This document shows, one piece after another, positions 1 through 12,700 of a stretch of 64,000 nucleotides of DNA. Source of the DNA: Micrasema longulum (lineage: Eukaryota > Arthropoda > Insecta > Trichoptera > Brachycentridae); NCBI GenBank assembly GCA_022494885.1, contig JAGVSM010003931.1, positions 62,001 through 126,000 of the forward strand, written 5' to 3'. The notes under the pieces were generated by a model. It was not told the origin of the DNA. It ran no database searches and worked only from the letters and a program-made list of their open reading frames with translations. Both the position numbers and the translations under genes were made by a program. Each line of letters starts with the position of its first letter. Position 1 is the first letter of the stretch.

Positions 1-19
1 AGTAAATTAGTTAAAAGCA

Positions 20-480
20 AGATCAACCTTCTATAAAATGCAGAAACTCCCGTGCAACCGAAATCTGAGACTAAGCACAAGATGGAGAGAAATTAAAGCT
101 TATGTATTGCCAAAGTTGCTATATGGAGTGGAGGGTTGGACTCTTAAAGTTTCAACGATGAACAAAATTGGGGCCTTCGAACTTTGGTCGAGTAGAAGAA
201 TACTTCGAGTTGCATGGACTGATTGTGTCTCCAATGAAGCGGTTTTAAGCATTATGCACAAAAAGAGTTACTGACCACTGTCAAAAGAAGAAAAGCTTCA
301 TACTTTGGTCACATATTCCGCAACGAAAAGTTTGCCCTTCTTTAACTTGTTACGGAAGGGAAGATAGAGGGCGGAATATGGGATGGAAAAGAGCATAATG
401 GCTCAGAAATCTCAGACAGTGGTGCGATAGGCAGAAAGCAGTAGCGGAATTCAGAACGATGGTCGCCAACTAAAGCGGCA
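20..480 (+). mobile_element. RTE-like non-LTR retrotransposon, C-terminal fragment
   Basis: The frame at 38-274 reads LLYGVEGWTLK, then a FELWSSRRILRVAWTD block and a SNEAVL motif. This is the typical region after the reverse transcriptase domain of RTE-type elements. After the stop at 274, a shifted frame continues the homology (a SYFGHIFRNEK-like stretch) to about 480. The copy is 5'-truncated and frameshifted. A better preserved relative lies at 61.1-62.5 kb. Confidence 0.75.
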
Positions 481-1008
481 AAAGAAGAAGTTAAAGAAAG
501 TGGTTCAAATTACAGATGGGTATTTTGGTTATTTAAAAAGAGTAGCATTAGCAGTTACTGTTTCATAAATAATACTGTTTCATGAAACGGTTTCTGAATA
601 ACAGTTTAGAGCAGTGTGGGCAAAAAATCTGGAACAAGCAGCCGGTGAAATAGTCTCATAAAAACAAATTAATTAAACTACTTCTTGTAACAAAAAACTA
701 GTTGGGATATGTGAAACTACCACGACTCCTTCAACAAAAATAAAAAAGTGCAAAGTGCAAAAGTGCAATTTTCTAGCCACATTATTTTTAGAAACATCTT
801 CACGAGGCAGTTTAATTTGTGAATTAATGACTGGTTTTTCTGTTTCATTTTTTTGTGAAACCGTTTCAGCCGTTTTGTGCGAAAAACTCTTTCATTTTTT
901 GTTCTAAATAGAAATTTTATGATAAGATTTGTATTATTTTTGGTTATGTTACAAATGATATGTGAGAATAATGAGTAGACATTAATGTGTTAATTGTTAG
1001 TTACTTAC

Positions 1009-1098
1009 AATGGTTTGTTCTGGAATGTTGTAGGCCTCGGACGAGCCATCTGAATAAGATTTTCCAAAGGTCGTGACAACAGACTCCTTTGTGCGTAT
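1009..1098 (-). CDS. candidate 90-nt exon, possibly of the INPP5K-like gene
   Basis: On the minus strand an AACAG acceptor is followed by exactly 30 open codons and a GTAAGT donor. The residues include VVTTFGKSYSDGSSEAYNIP. The exon is phase 0 at both ends, which would fit the phase-0 donor of the last recognised 5-phosphatase exon (ending at 3585). It does not obviously resemble a SKICH domain and its polypyrimidine tract is weak. It may belong to another gene or be chance. Confidence 0.3.
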
Positions 1099-1829
1099 CT
1101 GTTACATTAATTTCAGATGCGAGAGTAGAATAAAAGCAAATGAAAAGTTTGATAAGCGGCCATGCACAGTTGTGAGAGAGTTTGTGTTTATTAAATTGAG
1201 AAAAAGATATTTGGAGAGGTGTTGTGTAACTCGAGAATGAAGAAGAAAATAGCCAGAGTAAAGAAAATCACCTGAGTTTTAGAAAAAAACTAACTGTTGT
1301 GAAACCACTTGAATTTGTTAAAAACATTACTATGCATGGTATTTCAGGGCCAGACCGCAAAATTTCAGAGGAACATTCCTCACGGTAAATTAAAAAAAAA
1401 ATCCTAATATCTTTTTTTCAAAATCAATTTTATTTGCATAGTTTTTTTAAAAATATAATTTGAAAACGGAGACAATCCTTAATACCTTGGACTAGGATCC
1501 CTTCCTCAAACCCCTACGACTCCCACACCCAACCGCTTCCCTAGTCGGCATTTAGTGCAAATCGATTTATTAGGCAAATATGTTTTTATTTCTTTAGTTA
1601 TAAAATAAGATTTAAAAAAAAATAAAGATTATAAACTTTGATTGGGGTGAATATTTGTATGATAATGTATGGAAAAAAAATGGGACCTGAAGATTTCAGT
1701 TTTACTGTATATTATATGATTAATTAAAGTTATATTAAATTTTATTTTGATGGGATTTCTAAAATAATGAAGGAGTTTTATTTCATATGAATCAAAGGAA
1801 AGGTTTGATTCAATTAGTTTATAACTACA

Positions 1830-2485
1830 TACAACTCGTCGCTTTGGTTGGATAAGGCTCTGACATATTGGATGAAAATAACTTTTTCATAAGAAACCAT
1901 TTTTTTCGCTTTTTTATATATTTAAAACTCTCGTGTCACCATATAGAGGGGCAAACAAGTTCTTTCCTCAATAGTTGGAGAGCGCATGAACTAATCCAAG
2001 ATAATCCAATAACGTCAGTCAACACACACGTTATTAAGGATGCTTACTGCCGCTTAATCTACAATGGAAATCGACTCACCTGTTTGAAGTGTATCCCCTC
2101 GCTCCAACAGATATTATAAGGGAAAATGATGCGTTTGTTAACTTAATTCTCGATTCGTCTTTGTGTATCAGGATTGGATATTGGATGCAGTGATAATAAT
2201 GCCATTAACACTTTTTTAGCGATAACTATATAAAGACAGCGGTAGGCGTATTATTTTTGTTTTCAGTAAAATACAAAAGCTGTCAGCTTTATTTTTAAAT
2301 GTGGAATTTAAAAATTATTCTAATGCAGAAGGTATTGCCAGGCTGCTCAGGTTTTATTACCTTAGTTATGAATTTTCAGCCAGCAATTGTTTTATGGATT
2401 GTGAGAAATCAATTTTGTAATATTTTACACCTCATATCTCAGAATATGGAAATGTTCAGTTAGAACCTTATCCAACCCAAGTGAT
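1830..2485. mobile_element. possible old DNA transposon remnant with inverted ends
   Basis: A segment around 1837-1858 (GGTTGGATAAGG core) recurs inverted at 2460-2482. Between them is an open stretch at 1868-2119 that continues after a one-base frameshift (VNLILDSSLCIRIGYW) to about 2190. I do not recognise the protein. The arms are only moderately similar. Confidence 0.3.
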
Positions 2486-2489
2486 GAAC

Positions 2490-3580
2490 TGCAGACGGAA
2501 GAATCTGTACTTTCCGAAACTATAATATAGTAGAGCTTTTAATAAACTCAAGTGTTAAATTCAATAAATTAATATGTATTGTTTTTTCGTATTTTAATGT
2601 ATGTATTTATATGTACACATTGTTAAAAAGGATGATGATTATGTGAATATTCACGGAGTTAAAAAAAAGTGATCTTTGTTATAAAGGAATTCATTGTACC
2701 AGAATAAACTAAGAAAAACAGAGAAATATAAAATACCTAACAACAGTTACCTCACTCTAAATTTCATGAAACTAAAAATGGAATCTATTGCGGAAAAAAG
2801 TATACAAATAGTTTAATTATAAGATACATACATACAACATACAATAAAAAATAATTAAACAACAGACGGATGCTTAAAAAATAATAATAAGTTAAATATG
2901 CAAAAATGTTCCTAAATATATTTTCTATACGTACAACTACAGCACATTTCTCAAAAATATTATTGGGGCCTTAATAGAATAATGACAATGATATACAAAA
3001 AACAAAGAAATGGTGGCACAATTATGAAGCTTTACCCCCCCATTAAAAAACAGCTGTTATATTGAATTAATTAGGTTTTTTCAGGTGTTTATTTTTTGAC
3101 CGATTCTTTTGACCAGTCTGTTTTTTTGGTTGGCTGGAAGATATCGCTTATAGCAATAGGGCAAAGTAACTATTCTTTGTACTTGAAGATTTGAAAAATA
3201 AAACATGCTATTTTTATCTCTGAAAACATTTACCACTAGATTGTACGGCTTTATCTAAGAACATCCTGTAAAAATATTTCTTTTAGTTGTGCCAGTGTTA
3301 TTTCATAAATTTGATCTATTTTTGAAAATTATGGCATAGTATCATAATTATTTTACTTTAACTTTTTGTGACGAAATGGCCCCAATTCATTTTGATCAAA
3401 TTCTGACGTAGACACTTCTATCAACCCCCAAAATATTTTGATTGAAACTTTGGTATGTAACAATCAGAGATAAAGGTTTTGAAATAATGCATCGTTTTTC
3501 GAGACATCATTTCAATGGTACGTTTGAAAATAAGAAGCTGAAGAGTTTGTAAATGATGCATGCTGTGAAAATAAAGATGT
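2490..3580. other. AT-rich sequence without recognised gene
   Basis: AT-rich DNA that would be intron or 3' flank of the minus-strand 5-phosphatase gene. No SKICH-like exon, RNA gene or clear repeat was found on either strand. Confidence 0.5.
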
Positions 3581-3584
3581 ATAC

Positions 3585-3738
3585 CTTAATTATGAATTCT
3601 GAAACCACTGGTTTGTGATCGCTGATAGTGTACTGGGGTAAACTATGATAATTTAACTGATCCGCTTTAAGGGTAACATTTTCATAGTTGTCCGGAACTA
3701 CTTTGTACAGAATTCTGTCAGTCCAAGCTGGTCTTCGC
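3585..3738 (-). CDS. INPP5K: INPP5K-like exon 6
   Basis: A 154-nt exon between TTCACAG and AAG|GTATAC, phase 0 at its 3' end. It carries the second signature RRPAWTDRIL and the terminal SDHKPV motif with the catalytic Asp-His pair, closing the 5-phosphatase domain. Confidence 0.93.
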
Positions 3739-6700
3739 CTGTGAAGAAAAATATTCATTGATAGACAAACAGTTTATAGATAGAAGTTTATTCAATAAAA
3801 TAAATAAACAACTTTGTTTTTAACCACTAATTTTTTTATTTTTTTTTTCACGGACCAGTTTCAAAGCAAACAAGCTTCTTCGTCAAGGTTTACGTAACTA
3901 ATGAATTGATTCCTTTTTTATTTTTATCATGTTCACTAAATACTACACGTGGACCCAAAAAAATAAAGTCATTTTTTCCTCACACGGGTGGTAATTTGAT
4001 ATAACTATTTTCGAAGTTAGACAGGAGAGGACTAAAAGAAATATTGTTTATTTGGTTATTAATTATTGTTTTCTTATTATGAATCGCTTTTTTAATTTCT
4101 AAGATTTCTAAGATTTCTAAGTTGTCTAATTTTAATATTTTATTTTCAACATGAAATACTTTTAATCCAGTGTTGGAGTTATGATTATTTTCCATCAGAT
4201 CATCTAAAATTATCTGATCAATATATATGAAAATAATCATAACTTCAATAAAGACATCAAATATAAACTTTGTAGAAGTTTATTTATTTATATTATTAAC
4301 ACTAATGTGTGCCGGGGGTTCCCTAGACAGCATATTTTTTTCAATAAGTTTTTTGTTAATGTTGATTTTTTAATCATAATCATTGGCGGGAAAATGAATT
4401 CCCACGTGGGTGCGGGGCGAGAAATAGCGGGGGCGAAGCCCTAGGGCTTCAACGATATAGTGGACTGTATTTTTTAAATTTTAATACTCGTATATTGGTG
4501 AATATCTTTGATATGTGGTATGCAATGTCAATCAGTCACAACTCCAACAAATGAAATGGGTCTGGAATGGAAGCTACTAACCTGGTTCGTTCTTGATGGA
4601 ATTGCGGTCCGACTGGTCAATTGCGAGCGGCACCAACGCTAGGATAGGCCCCCAATCTGGAGCTGAACACTGGTGGTTGGTGGAAACAAATGGTGATGCG
4701 GCACACGTTTGGCGAAAAAATATACAACACGAGGTCTTGCTGTGGCGGGTTATCAAGGGATACTGGAGGTGGGAAGTGAACAGTTGTGGGTAAAGGATAT
4801 TGAAGTGTAACAATAATCGACAAAGCATACCCACATAATTCGCAACCAATCATACCCCCCCATTATTTTATTATATAAATAAAAGACGAGTGATACTTTA
4901 ATCCACAAATTTGGAATATCCAGTGACCGGTTTCATCGCTTTCGCGACATCTTCGAGACTGGTATCTTTATTAAAGGGTTCAATGTATTTATACAAAACA
5001 GAGGTAAGGATAGATAATTCAAAGTTATGTGAAAGTAAATTAAATAAAGTTATTTTTATCTTAAGGATCATTATAAAAAAAAATTCTTCGGGTTAACTAA
5101 TGAGTTGATATAATGAAGTTGAGTTAACCCGAAGAAAAAAAAAAAATTTTCATGGCAGATCTTTGGCGCACAAGCGACTGGTTCTTCCATCATGACAACG
5201 CGCCGGCCCACACTGCTATCTCCGTAAAGCTGTTTTTGACCAAAAATGGCATGACACCAATTGATCACCCCCCCCCTACTCACCGGATCTAGCCCCCTGT
5301 GATTTCTTTTTGTTCCCCGGACTCAAAAGGGACACGAGAGGAAAGCGTTTTGCCACTGTGGAGGTAAAATAAAAATCGCTGGAAGGCCTAAAGAACATCC
5401 CGATAAGTGAAATAAAAAAATGTTTTGAGCAATGGAAGGATCGTTTGCAGAGGTGCGTTGTGGTCAAGGGAGAATACTTTGAAGGTGATCAAAATTTGGT
5501 GTAAAAATATTAAAAAGTAAAGAAGTTATGACAAAATTCCCGTTTTTTTTGGGTCCCCCCTCGTATATAAATAAAATAAAAATAAGAAAAAAAAACATAC
5601 TTCTCATCGTATTTGCTGGTGCCTATTTCAAATTTAAAGGTCGGAGGGAACCTTGGCAGAGTTTCCGTAAGTTCTGAAAAGGCGTCTCCGCTGGCCATTA
5701 CTCCTCGGAGCTGGTCATACTGCAGCAGGCTGCTGAAGTCCTCCTCCGCAGCCAGAATACGTGACAGGACCTGCTGGGATGACTCCGGAGCGCGTTCTGA
5801 CAGGCGGAAGTTCAGGTCCCCAAGCCAGAACACATAACTGAAATATTTTTATAATTCAAGTTATTTACTTAACACAGACAAGAAAAAAAAAAAAAAGAAG
5901 GATTTGTTCTGCGTACTGCCAGGGTTTTTGAAAATACCCGCATACTGAGAACTCTTTACAACTCCTTGGTGCGAAGTAGACTCGAGAGTGGCTCGATGAT
6001 TTAGGGGCCACATGAACTGAAGCACTCTCTTATGATAGAAAAAATAAAAAAAAAGTTTTTTGGATATCTCTACATGAGAGTGCGGGTATTATCATCGGCT
6101 CTACCCGACCGAGTTTTTCCAGGGAATGCTCGGCTACAACAGTTTAAAGACTAGAAGGAATGTGTATTTGACTACGAATTTTTATCGATTGTTGCGCAGT
6201 ATGATAGATAATTCTGAGATTATGATGAGCATTGGTTTGTATGTTCCTGATAATAACCTAAGACAGCGTCAGCATAGATTGTTTCATATTCCGATATACA
6301 GGACCAACCTGCCGATGCTTATGCCTGTTGGAAGGGCTACCTCTATGCTAAACAACATCGCTCTTGATATTGATCTGTTCCATGTATCCGAAGGGGTTTT
6401 CCGGAGCAGGATTCTCCTACTATATTGACAAGAGTCTCTTTATGTATTTTTATAATATGTATGTATAAAATTTTAGTTTGTAATACATGTATTATTTAAA
6501 ATAAATAAATTGAATTGAATTCAAATTAAAATGATTATAAAATTAATAAAAGCCAACGGGAAAATGATCAAGATACACTGCAGATGGTGTGCCAATGCTG
6601 TGCACTATGCATAATTAGATGCGAAAAAGTGCATCATGAGGTAAGAAGAAGAGAAAGAATGCTGGAAATTCTGATGTCAAAAAAGGTAAATGTTTAGGAA

Positions 6701-9700
6701 GGAATTGTTTACACCCGTAGCGATTTTTCATATAAAATTACCCATGTCAACAAAAGCATTTTTTCCATTGAAGGATCGTCATCGACTGTCTTCTAGGACG
6801 GTGGGAGCCCCTGGAGGTATGAAGAAGAGGCAACTTGGGTTAAGGCTCACAAAACACTTGTTATAGGAGACTGCTGTGTCCGTTTATGAACTTCAATGTT
6901 AGAAATGAAATCGAACCAATCGAAACTCCTTAAGCACTAATTCTCAAAACTCAGAAGCCAAGATTTGCAGAGAGTACCAACATTATACAAGAGTTAAATA
7001 ATCGGCACTTCGTTATGGCTGAATATAGACCATTTCCAGATAGCATGCGTTGTGGTAAAAGTTGCTCCAATAATTCCTAGGCGGGTTGAGAGCTCTTTGT
7101 GCAAGCCACCATCCGCAGTTATGTAAACTCCTTAAAAGTATTTAAAGATGTCAACTTTCTCGATCCTCTGCTCATTATTATAGAGGGCGATGACGACAGG
7201 ATTTGTTGCACATAATCTGGATATTTTTAGTATTAACATTAAGACCCAGACGAACGTAGTTTTCTTGCAGTCTCAACTTGATGAATACCAACAGACTTTT
7301 CAAGAAAAACCGCATTGTCTGTCTATTCTAAGTCGCAGAGCTTTATGGGGTATTCACTTGATTTAATTTTTGATAATAATTGTCATTTTTAAGGAACTCA
7401 CTCATGGAACATGATGTTGGAGGTGTCTCTGATGTGGAATGTATTGGATTTGATGATGTTATTATAATCGGCCACTCTCTCATCCAACTGGTGGTCGTGC
7501 GGAGACAGGTGCGAGTTCACAACACATATTGAGCAGCCGTAGACACTAAGGCGTACACTCACAGCTCCTTTATTTCCCTGTAAAGAGGATGAGAAAAAAT
7601 GTAGTACGTATCATTGGAGGTAAAATAATTACAAAAGAGATGTTAGATAATATGGACTTGAATACTCAGTGTTTCCCGACAGGTTATCTTAGCCTTTTTA
7701 CATCGGACAATACTTCAGCCAACTTCATTGTGAAGCTCCACTATTAGGCTTGAAATGACAGTATATTTTATTCCGCCGAAGTGTAAATAACATATTTTTT
7801 AATAGCATATTGTATGTTGAATTTCGTGCCAAAAAGAGCAGGTATTTGAGAGAATGTTATATTTATAAAAGGAATTTTACTGCAGGTTTCGACACATTAA
7901 ATACAATGATTTTGTTTGAAAGAATCTCACCTGTATGATAGAAGTCTCAGCTCTTGTATTTATTTATTTTACAGAAACAAACAGTCGACAATGATATAAT
8001 AACATAAAAAAGATACGGCTGAAGGACAAACCAGCGAAGTTTCTAAATAAAAATCATACATACTAAATTGTGGTACAACAAAAGGGTGTGTTTATGTGTA
8101 TTTGTATGAGAGTAAGTGTATAGCAGGGACGAAGGAGCATATGAAGCAAGTGAGGCTGAGCCACACTAAGAATTCATTGCTATTCACGTATGTATTTTAA
8201 TTCGCATTATATCAACACATTATGAAGATAAAAAACTAGCAACCAATATAAAAATGCTCAAAGATGCCTACAAACATGGTCCGTACTGTGTTATTTACTA
8301 CAGATACCTACTTAACATTTACGCATATTATACTTATCCTTAAAATCTGAGCTTCACTAGAAATTTGGTATCAAAGACGCCACTGGTGTTTAGGTGTGTT
8401 TGTGTGTATGTGGGAGTAAGTGTTCAAGTGTGTGTAAGTGTGAGCATCATTAAATAGCAAGCGGGATCATTTCGCAGCCAGAAAGAATCAGTCTTAATTT
8501 ATTCTAAAATAAATTAAGGGGCGTGTCAAACATATTAATAAATAAAAAAAAGCATTATAGTTAGAGCAAGAATGATAGAGGAAAGAGTATTGTGCATAGT
8601 TAGTGCTACAGACTGGCAGATGGAATAAATACTTATTTCTTGTCACGTGAAAGGAGAAATTAAGATTAATTTTGGAGAGTAGGTTAAAATTATTTACTTT
8701 ATTATTTAATAATTTATATAAATAGCATAATTCAGATAAAGTGCGTCTATTTTCAAGGGTAAAAAATCCATTTTGTTTAGCAGATTGGCTGTAAGTGCAA
8801 AGCAAGAGTACTTACTTAATTTACTTCACAAGAGTCAACATTGAAAGCATCCACCACATGCCGGAATCCGTTTTAAAGACTAAATGTCTTTCTTTGGTTT
8901 CACTCATACAAGCAAGCGATTTTTTTTATATTACGAATTGATTATATTCTTCCTCTACTGACCAAATTCAGTAAGGAAAAGTGCGAAAATATGTTTTCAT
9001 TTACAACTTTCAATGTCCCTTTCACTGTCTTAAAATCCCCCCTCATCATCTACAAGGTGGGGACAAGGGGTCGGTTTAATTACTTTTTTGTTGTTGTTGG
9101 TTTTGATAAATTTCCATGTAGCAATAAGTCCGTGCATGAACAAAAGTTTTATGACACTAACCCACATTCCACCAAGACCAGTTCTTGTGTACTGAGCCTC
9201 CACATCTCGGAGGTGCACCAAGTGTTTCCTCAAGCAAAGAACAAGGAGCAGCAGCCCCTGTAGTCGGATACTCTTCACTCGGACGTACGAGTGCTTGACC
9301 AGAAGTTTGTTGATCGCAGCGGTCCAGGGATCGGAGAAAATGGCGTCCATAACAACATTCTGGGGTTGCGATTTTACTTCTTGGAAACTGAGAAAAAATA
9401 AAACATACAAACTTACAGAATTTAAACACTAAACAATTTCAATATGAAGGTACACTGGGACCTCTTTTTACACGGGGAATAAGTTCAACACAGTACCGTG
9501 CAAAAAAAGTATACTGAAAAAAGATAGCGCTGGATAGGCTTCTTTACATAAAAATCTGTTTGGAATTTAAAAAAACTGAAATCGCTAATTATTTATTGTG
9601 CCTTAATTTTTTTCTTAAATATACAAGTCATCAAAATACTTTAAAAAGTTGTAACAAAGTTTTGAGTATGTCGGAATGTTTGCAGACTGGCTGTATTTCC

Positions 9701-12700
9701 TCCCTAGGGAGTTATCTAGATCTAAATTTGTAGCAACAGAGGGGGACACCATTTTTGGGGAGGGAATATGAAAGTCTAAACATTTACAGCGCTTGTGACC
9801 TGTCATTGCTGGTTTATATGGCCACTTTATGCACTGTGTAACATTCACCATTCTGTTAACGTTTAAACATCCACACTTCCCTCTTCCATCTGTTGACTTT
9901 TGTAAAGTAAAAAAGCTAAAACCGTTATCAGGCGGGTGAGATTTATCCGGCTAAACCATTTCCCCTACTAGGCAACACCTGAAAACAATTTATCAGTTTT
10001 TATGTTTCTTTTACGAGTTAGTTTAATCAACAATGTTTTGGATTTTCTTCCTAAGGTGTTGAGGAAATGTGGATGTTGAAACATAGGAGAATGGTAGTTA
10101 CGCAGTGTGTTAAGTGGCCACTTAAACCAGCCAATGACATGTCATAAGCCCTGTAAATGGCTAGACTTCTATATTCTCTTCTTTAAAATGTTCGTCATCT
10201 CTGTTGTAATATGTCATTACGTCATGTGTGATACTAAAAAACAAACATGGCTATCTCCAGCTACTGTCATTTTTGAGTTTTTTGATTAATAAGACTGCTT
10301 ATGTTGTTTTACATAATAATAATTCATTAAAACATAGCCATCTCCCTTTTTTCTGGTAAGAAAAGAGTTTAAAAGTAAAAGATACTCTTATGGTTACATT
10401 GACCGCACAAAGACAACAAGTGGTTTTCTTCGGTTTCACTATAGATGGCCACGTTTTCGAGCCTCATCTTCGATTCCTCAAGAGTTGTAAGTTGTAATTT
10501 GGATAATAACGCATCATAATCAATAATTGCATCATCCTAAGTCCATCTTGTATGCAACATATTTAAGAAAAGAGTTGCACTGTTTTCAATTAATTCCTAT
10601 GAACAATCCGATGCGGAGTCCAGACTAACGCATATTCCAAAAGACTTCATAAATGAAAATGAAAAGTACGATATTTTTATGAATTCAATGTCAGAAAATC
10701 CAACAAAAGCGTTTCTTTTGACAAATCCCAACATTCATCAAGCTTTGCCATTGTTTGGCAGAATGTTAAACATGGAAAATCACACAAATTTGTACACTTT
10801 ATTGTATAAACAAAGGAGCTGGTAATTATTTACAGCACTGAACAAAGGTATTGGTAATATAAGATAAGAGTTTGCTGAAACGGAACCGACCAAGAGTTAT
10901 TTTTATTAATTTGCGATACATTCTCACACAAGCAGGTAAATCAAAAGTAAACAAACTATAATATTGTAAGACCATATTTCGTATCGCCACTGTTCAGGCA
11001 AAAGTCGCTAACCTTAAAAAAGTCCATTTTGAGTTGAATATGCCATTCAAAGTGGAAAATTATGTTCTATAAGCGGCAAAAGAGGCTCTCCATTAGTGCG
11101 ATTTCATCTGAACGCCCTTGATTTATTTGATAATTTGGCTGGTTTAACTAAATAAAAAAATATCTTAAGTACAACATAAGTTATCCGCAAAAACAATGTT
11201 TAAATTAGTCACACCTTTGCTACTTAATTATTATATTGATGAATGTACTTTTCTAAATTTGTTTATTTTTATTTTATTTATTTATTTGGGAAAACAACAA
11301 TCGTTTTTCATAGAGAAGATAAGGGTAGGGTACATTGGAACTTAAATTGGAAAAACAGTCAATAATTATTTTTCACAGCTATGTAAGTTATTCATCAAGT
11401 GTACACATTATAATAACCAAGTAAATAATAATAATAAAGTAAATAAAAGTTTAAAAAAAAAACAATAATAATAATAAATAAGTATATTTATAAATATATT
11501 TTTTAAATAAAAAAGAAAAAAAAACAACTTAAGTAAAAATATTGAAGAAGGTATAAAACATAAGCATGAATATACATTTAAATGACATACTCATATAATA
11601 CAGGCATATTATAACGCCTATAAGGAATCTTTAATATTTAGTATAGGAGATGGAAAATGTCTGCGTGACCGTGTTTATATAAATATGTGTGTGAATTTTT
11701 ATTTTTATAATTTCGGTATTATTAATTCAGTTATCAATTTACACTTTGTATCAACTAAATTGCGTATTTTTGAATGTCTTCTATCTTCTTTCATTTTGTT
11801 AGTAAAAACAGTGGTTTGAGTTGTGGCTCAATAAAATCTCAACAATCATAAAACACTAAAGGCAGATAATAAAGATAATAAAACAATAAACAACAATATT
11901 TTGAGTTTGTCGAAATTTCTGTAGACAAGGACTGGATTCAACTCCCTGGGGAGCTGTTAATATTAACATATTACAACAGAGATGAAGAACATTTTAGAGA
12001 AGGTAATTTAGAAGTCTAGGCATCTACAGGGTTTCAAAGTGTTAAGCCAAATATAAGATTAAAAAGTAAGCAATCCATTCGATTTTGCAATTTCAAAACA
12101 TGTTCTTAAAAATCAGGGCCATTAAAAAATAACGGAAATCAACATTGGATGAAAACAATAATTTTCTAAGATACTCTAAGATAATCTAAATGTCTAAAAT
12201 GTTCTTCATCTCTGTAGTAATATGTTAATATTAACAGCTCCCCAGGGAGTTGAATCCAGTCCTTGTCTAAAAAAATTTGGACAAACTCAAAATATTGTTG
12301 ATAAATCCACGTGGTCCATGAAGAAATATAGAAATGAAAAAATAAAAGTTTCAGGCGTTGCCTAGTATGTAGGTGAAATAATTCAATTAGATAAATCTCA
12401 CCCGCATAAATAAAGGTTTCTTTAACTTCACACACATCAACAGATGAAAGAGTTGAAGGAATATAGATGTTATATGGGCAGAACGGTGAATGTTACAGTG
12501 TGTAAAGTGGCCACCTTAACCAGTCAATGACAGGTCATAAGCCCTGTAGATGCCTAGACTTCTATATTACCTTCTCTAAAATGTTCTTCATCTCTGTTGT
12601 AATATGTTAATAATTAATCAATAAACACACAAAAAATATTTCTTTATATAACTCATATTTTTAACCATAAAATTTAATTATTATTTGTAATATTTCCTTT

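Noticed and set aside
570..880. GAAACCGTTTC inverted repeat as transposon ends
   Set aside because: The shared core is only about 11 bases and itself nearly palindromic; no longer arms.
2227..2267. TATATAAA plus TTTCAGT as a promoter
   Set aside because: Spacing of 38 is long and no coding exon follows.
4577..4853. overlapping minus-strand frames as a missing 5-phosphatase exon
   Set aside because: Exons ending at 5601 and starting at 3738 already join in phase and in motif order; no suitable splice pair.
9030..9410. 126-residue minus-strand frame as one exon
   Set aside because: Only 9387-9162 is coding; the rest follows a GTTAGT donor and has no family similarity.
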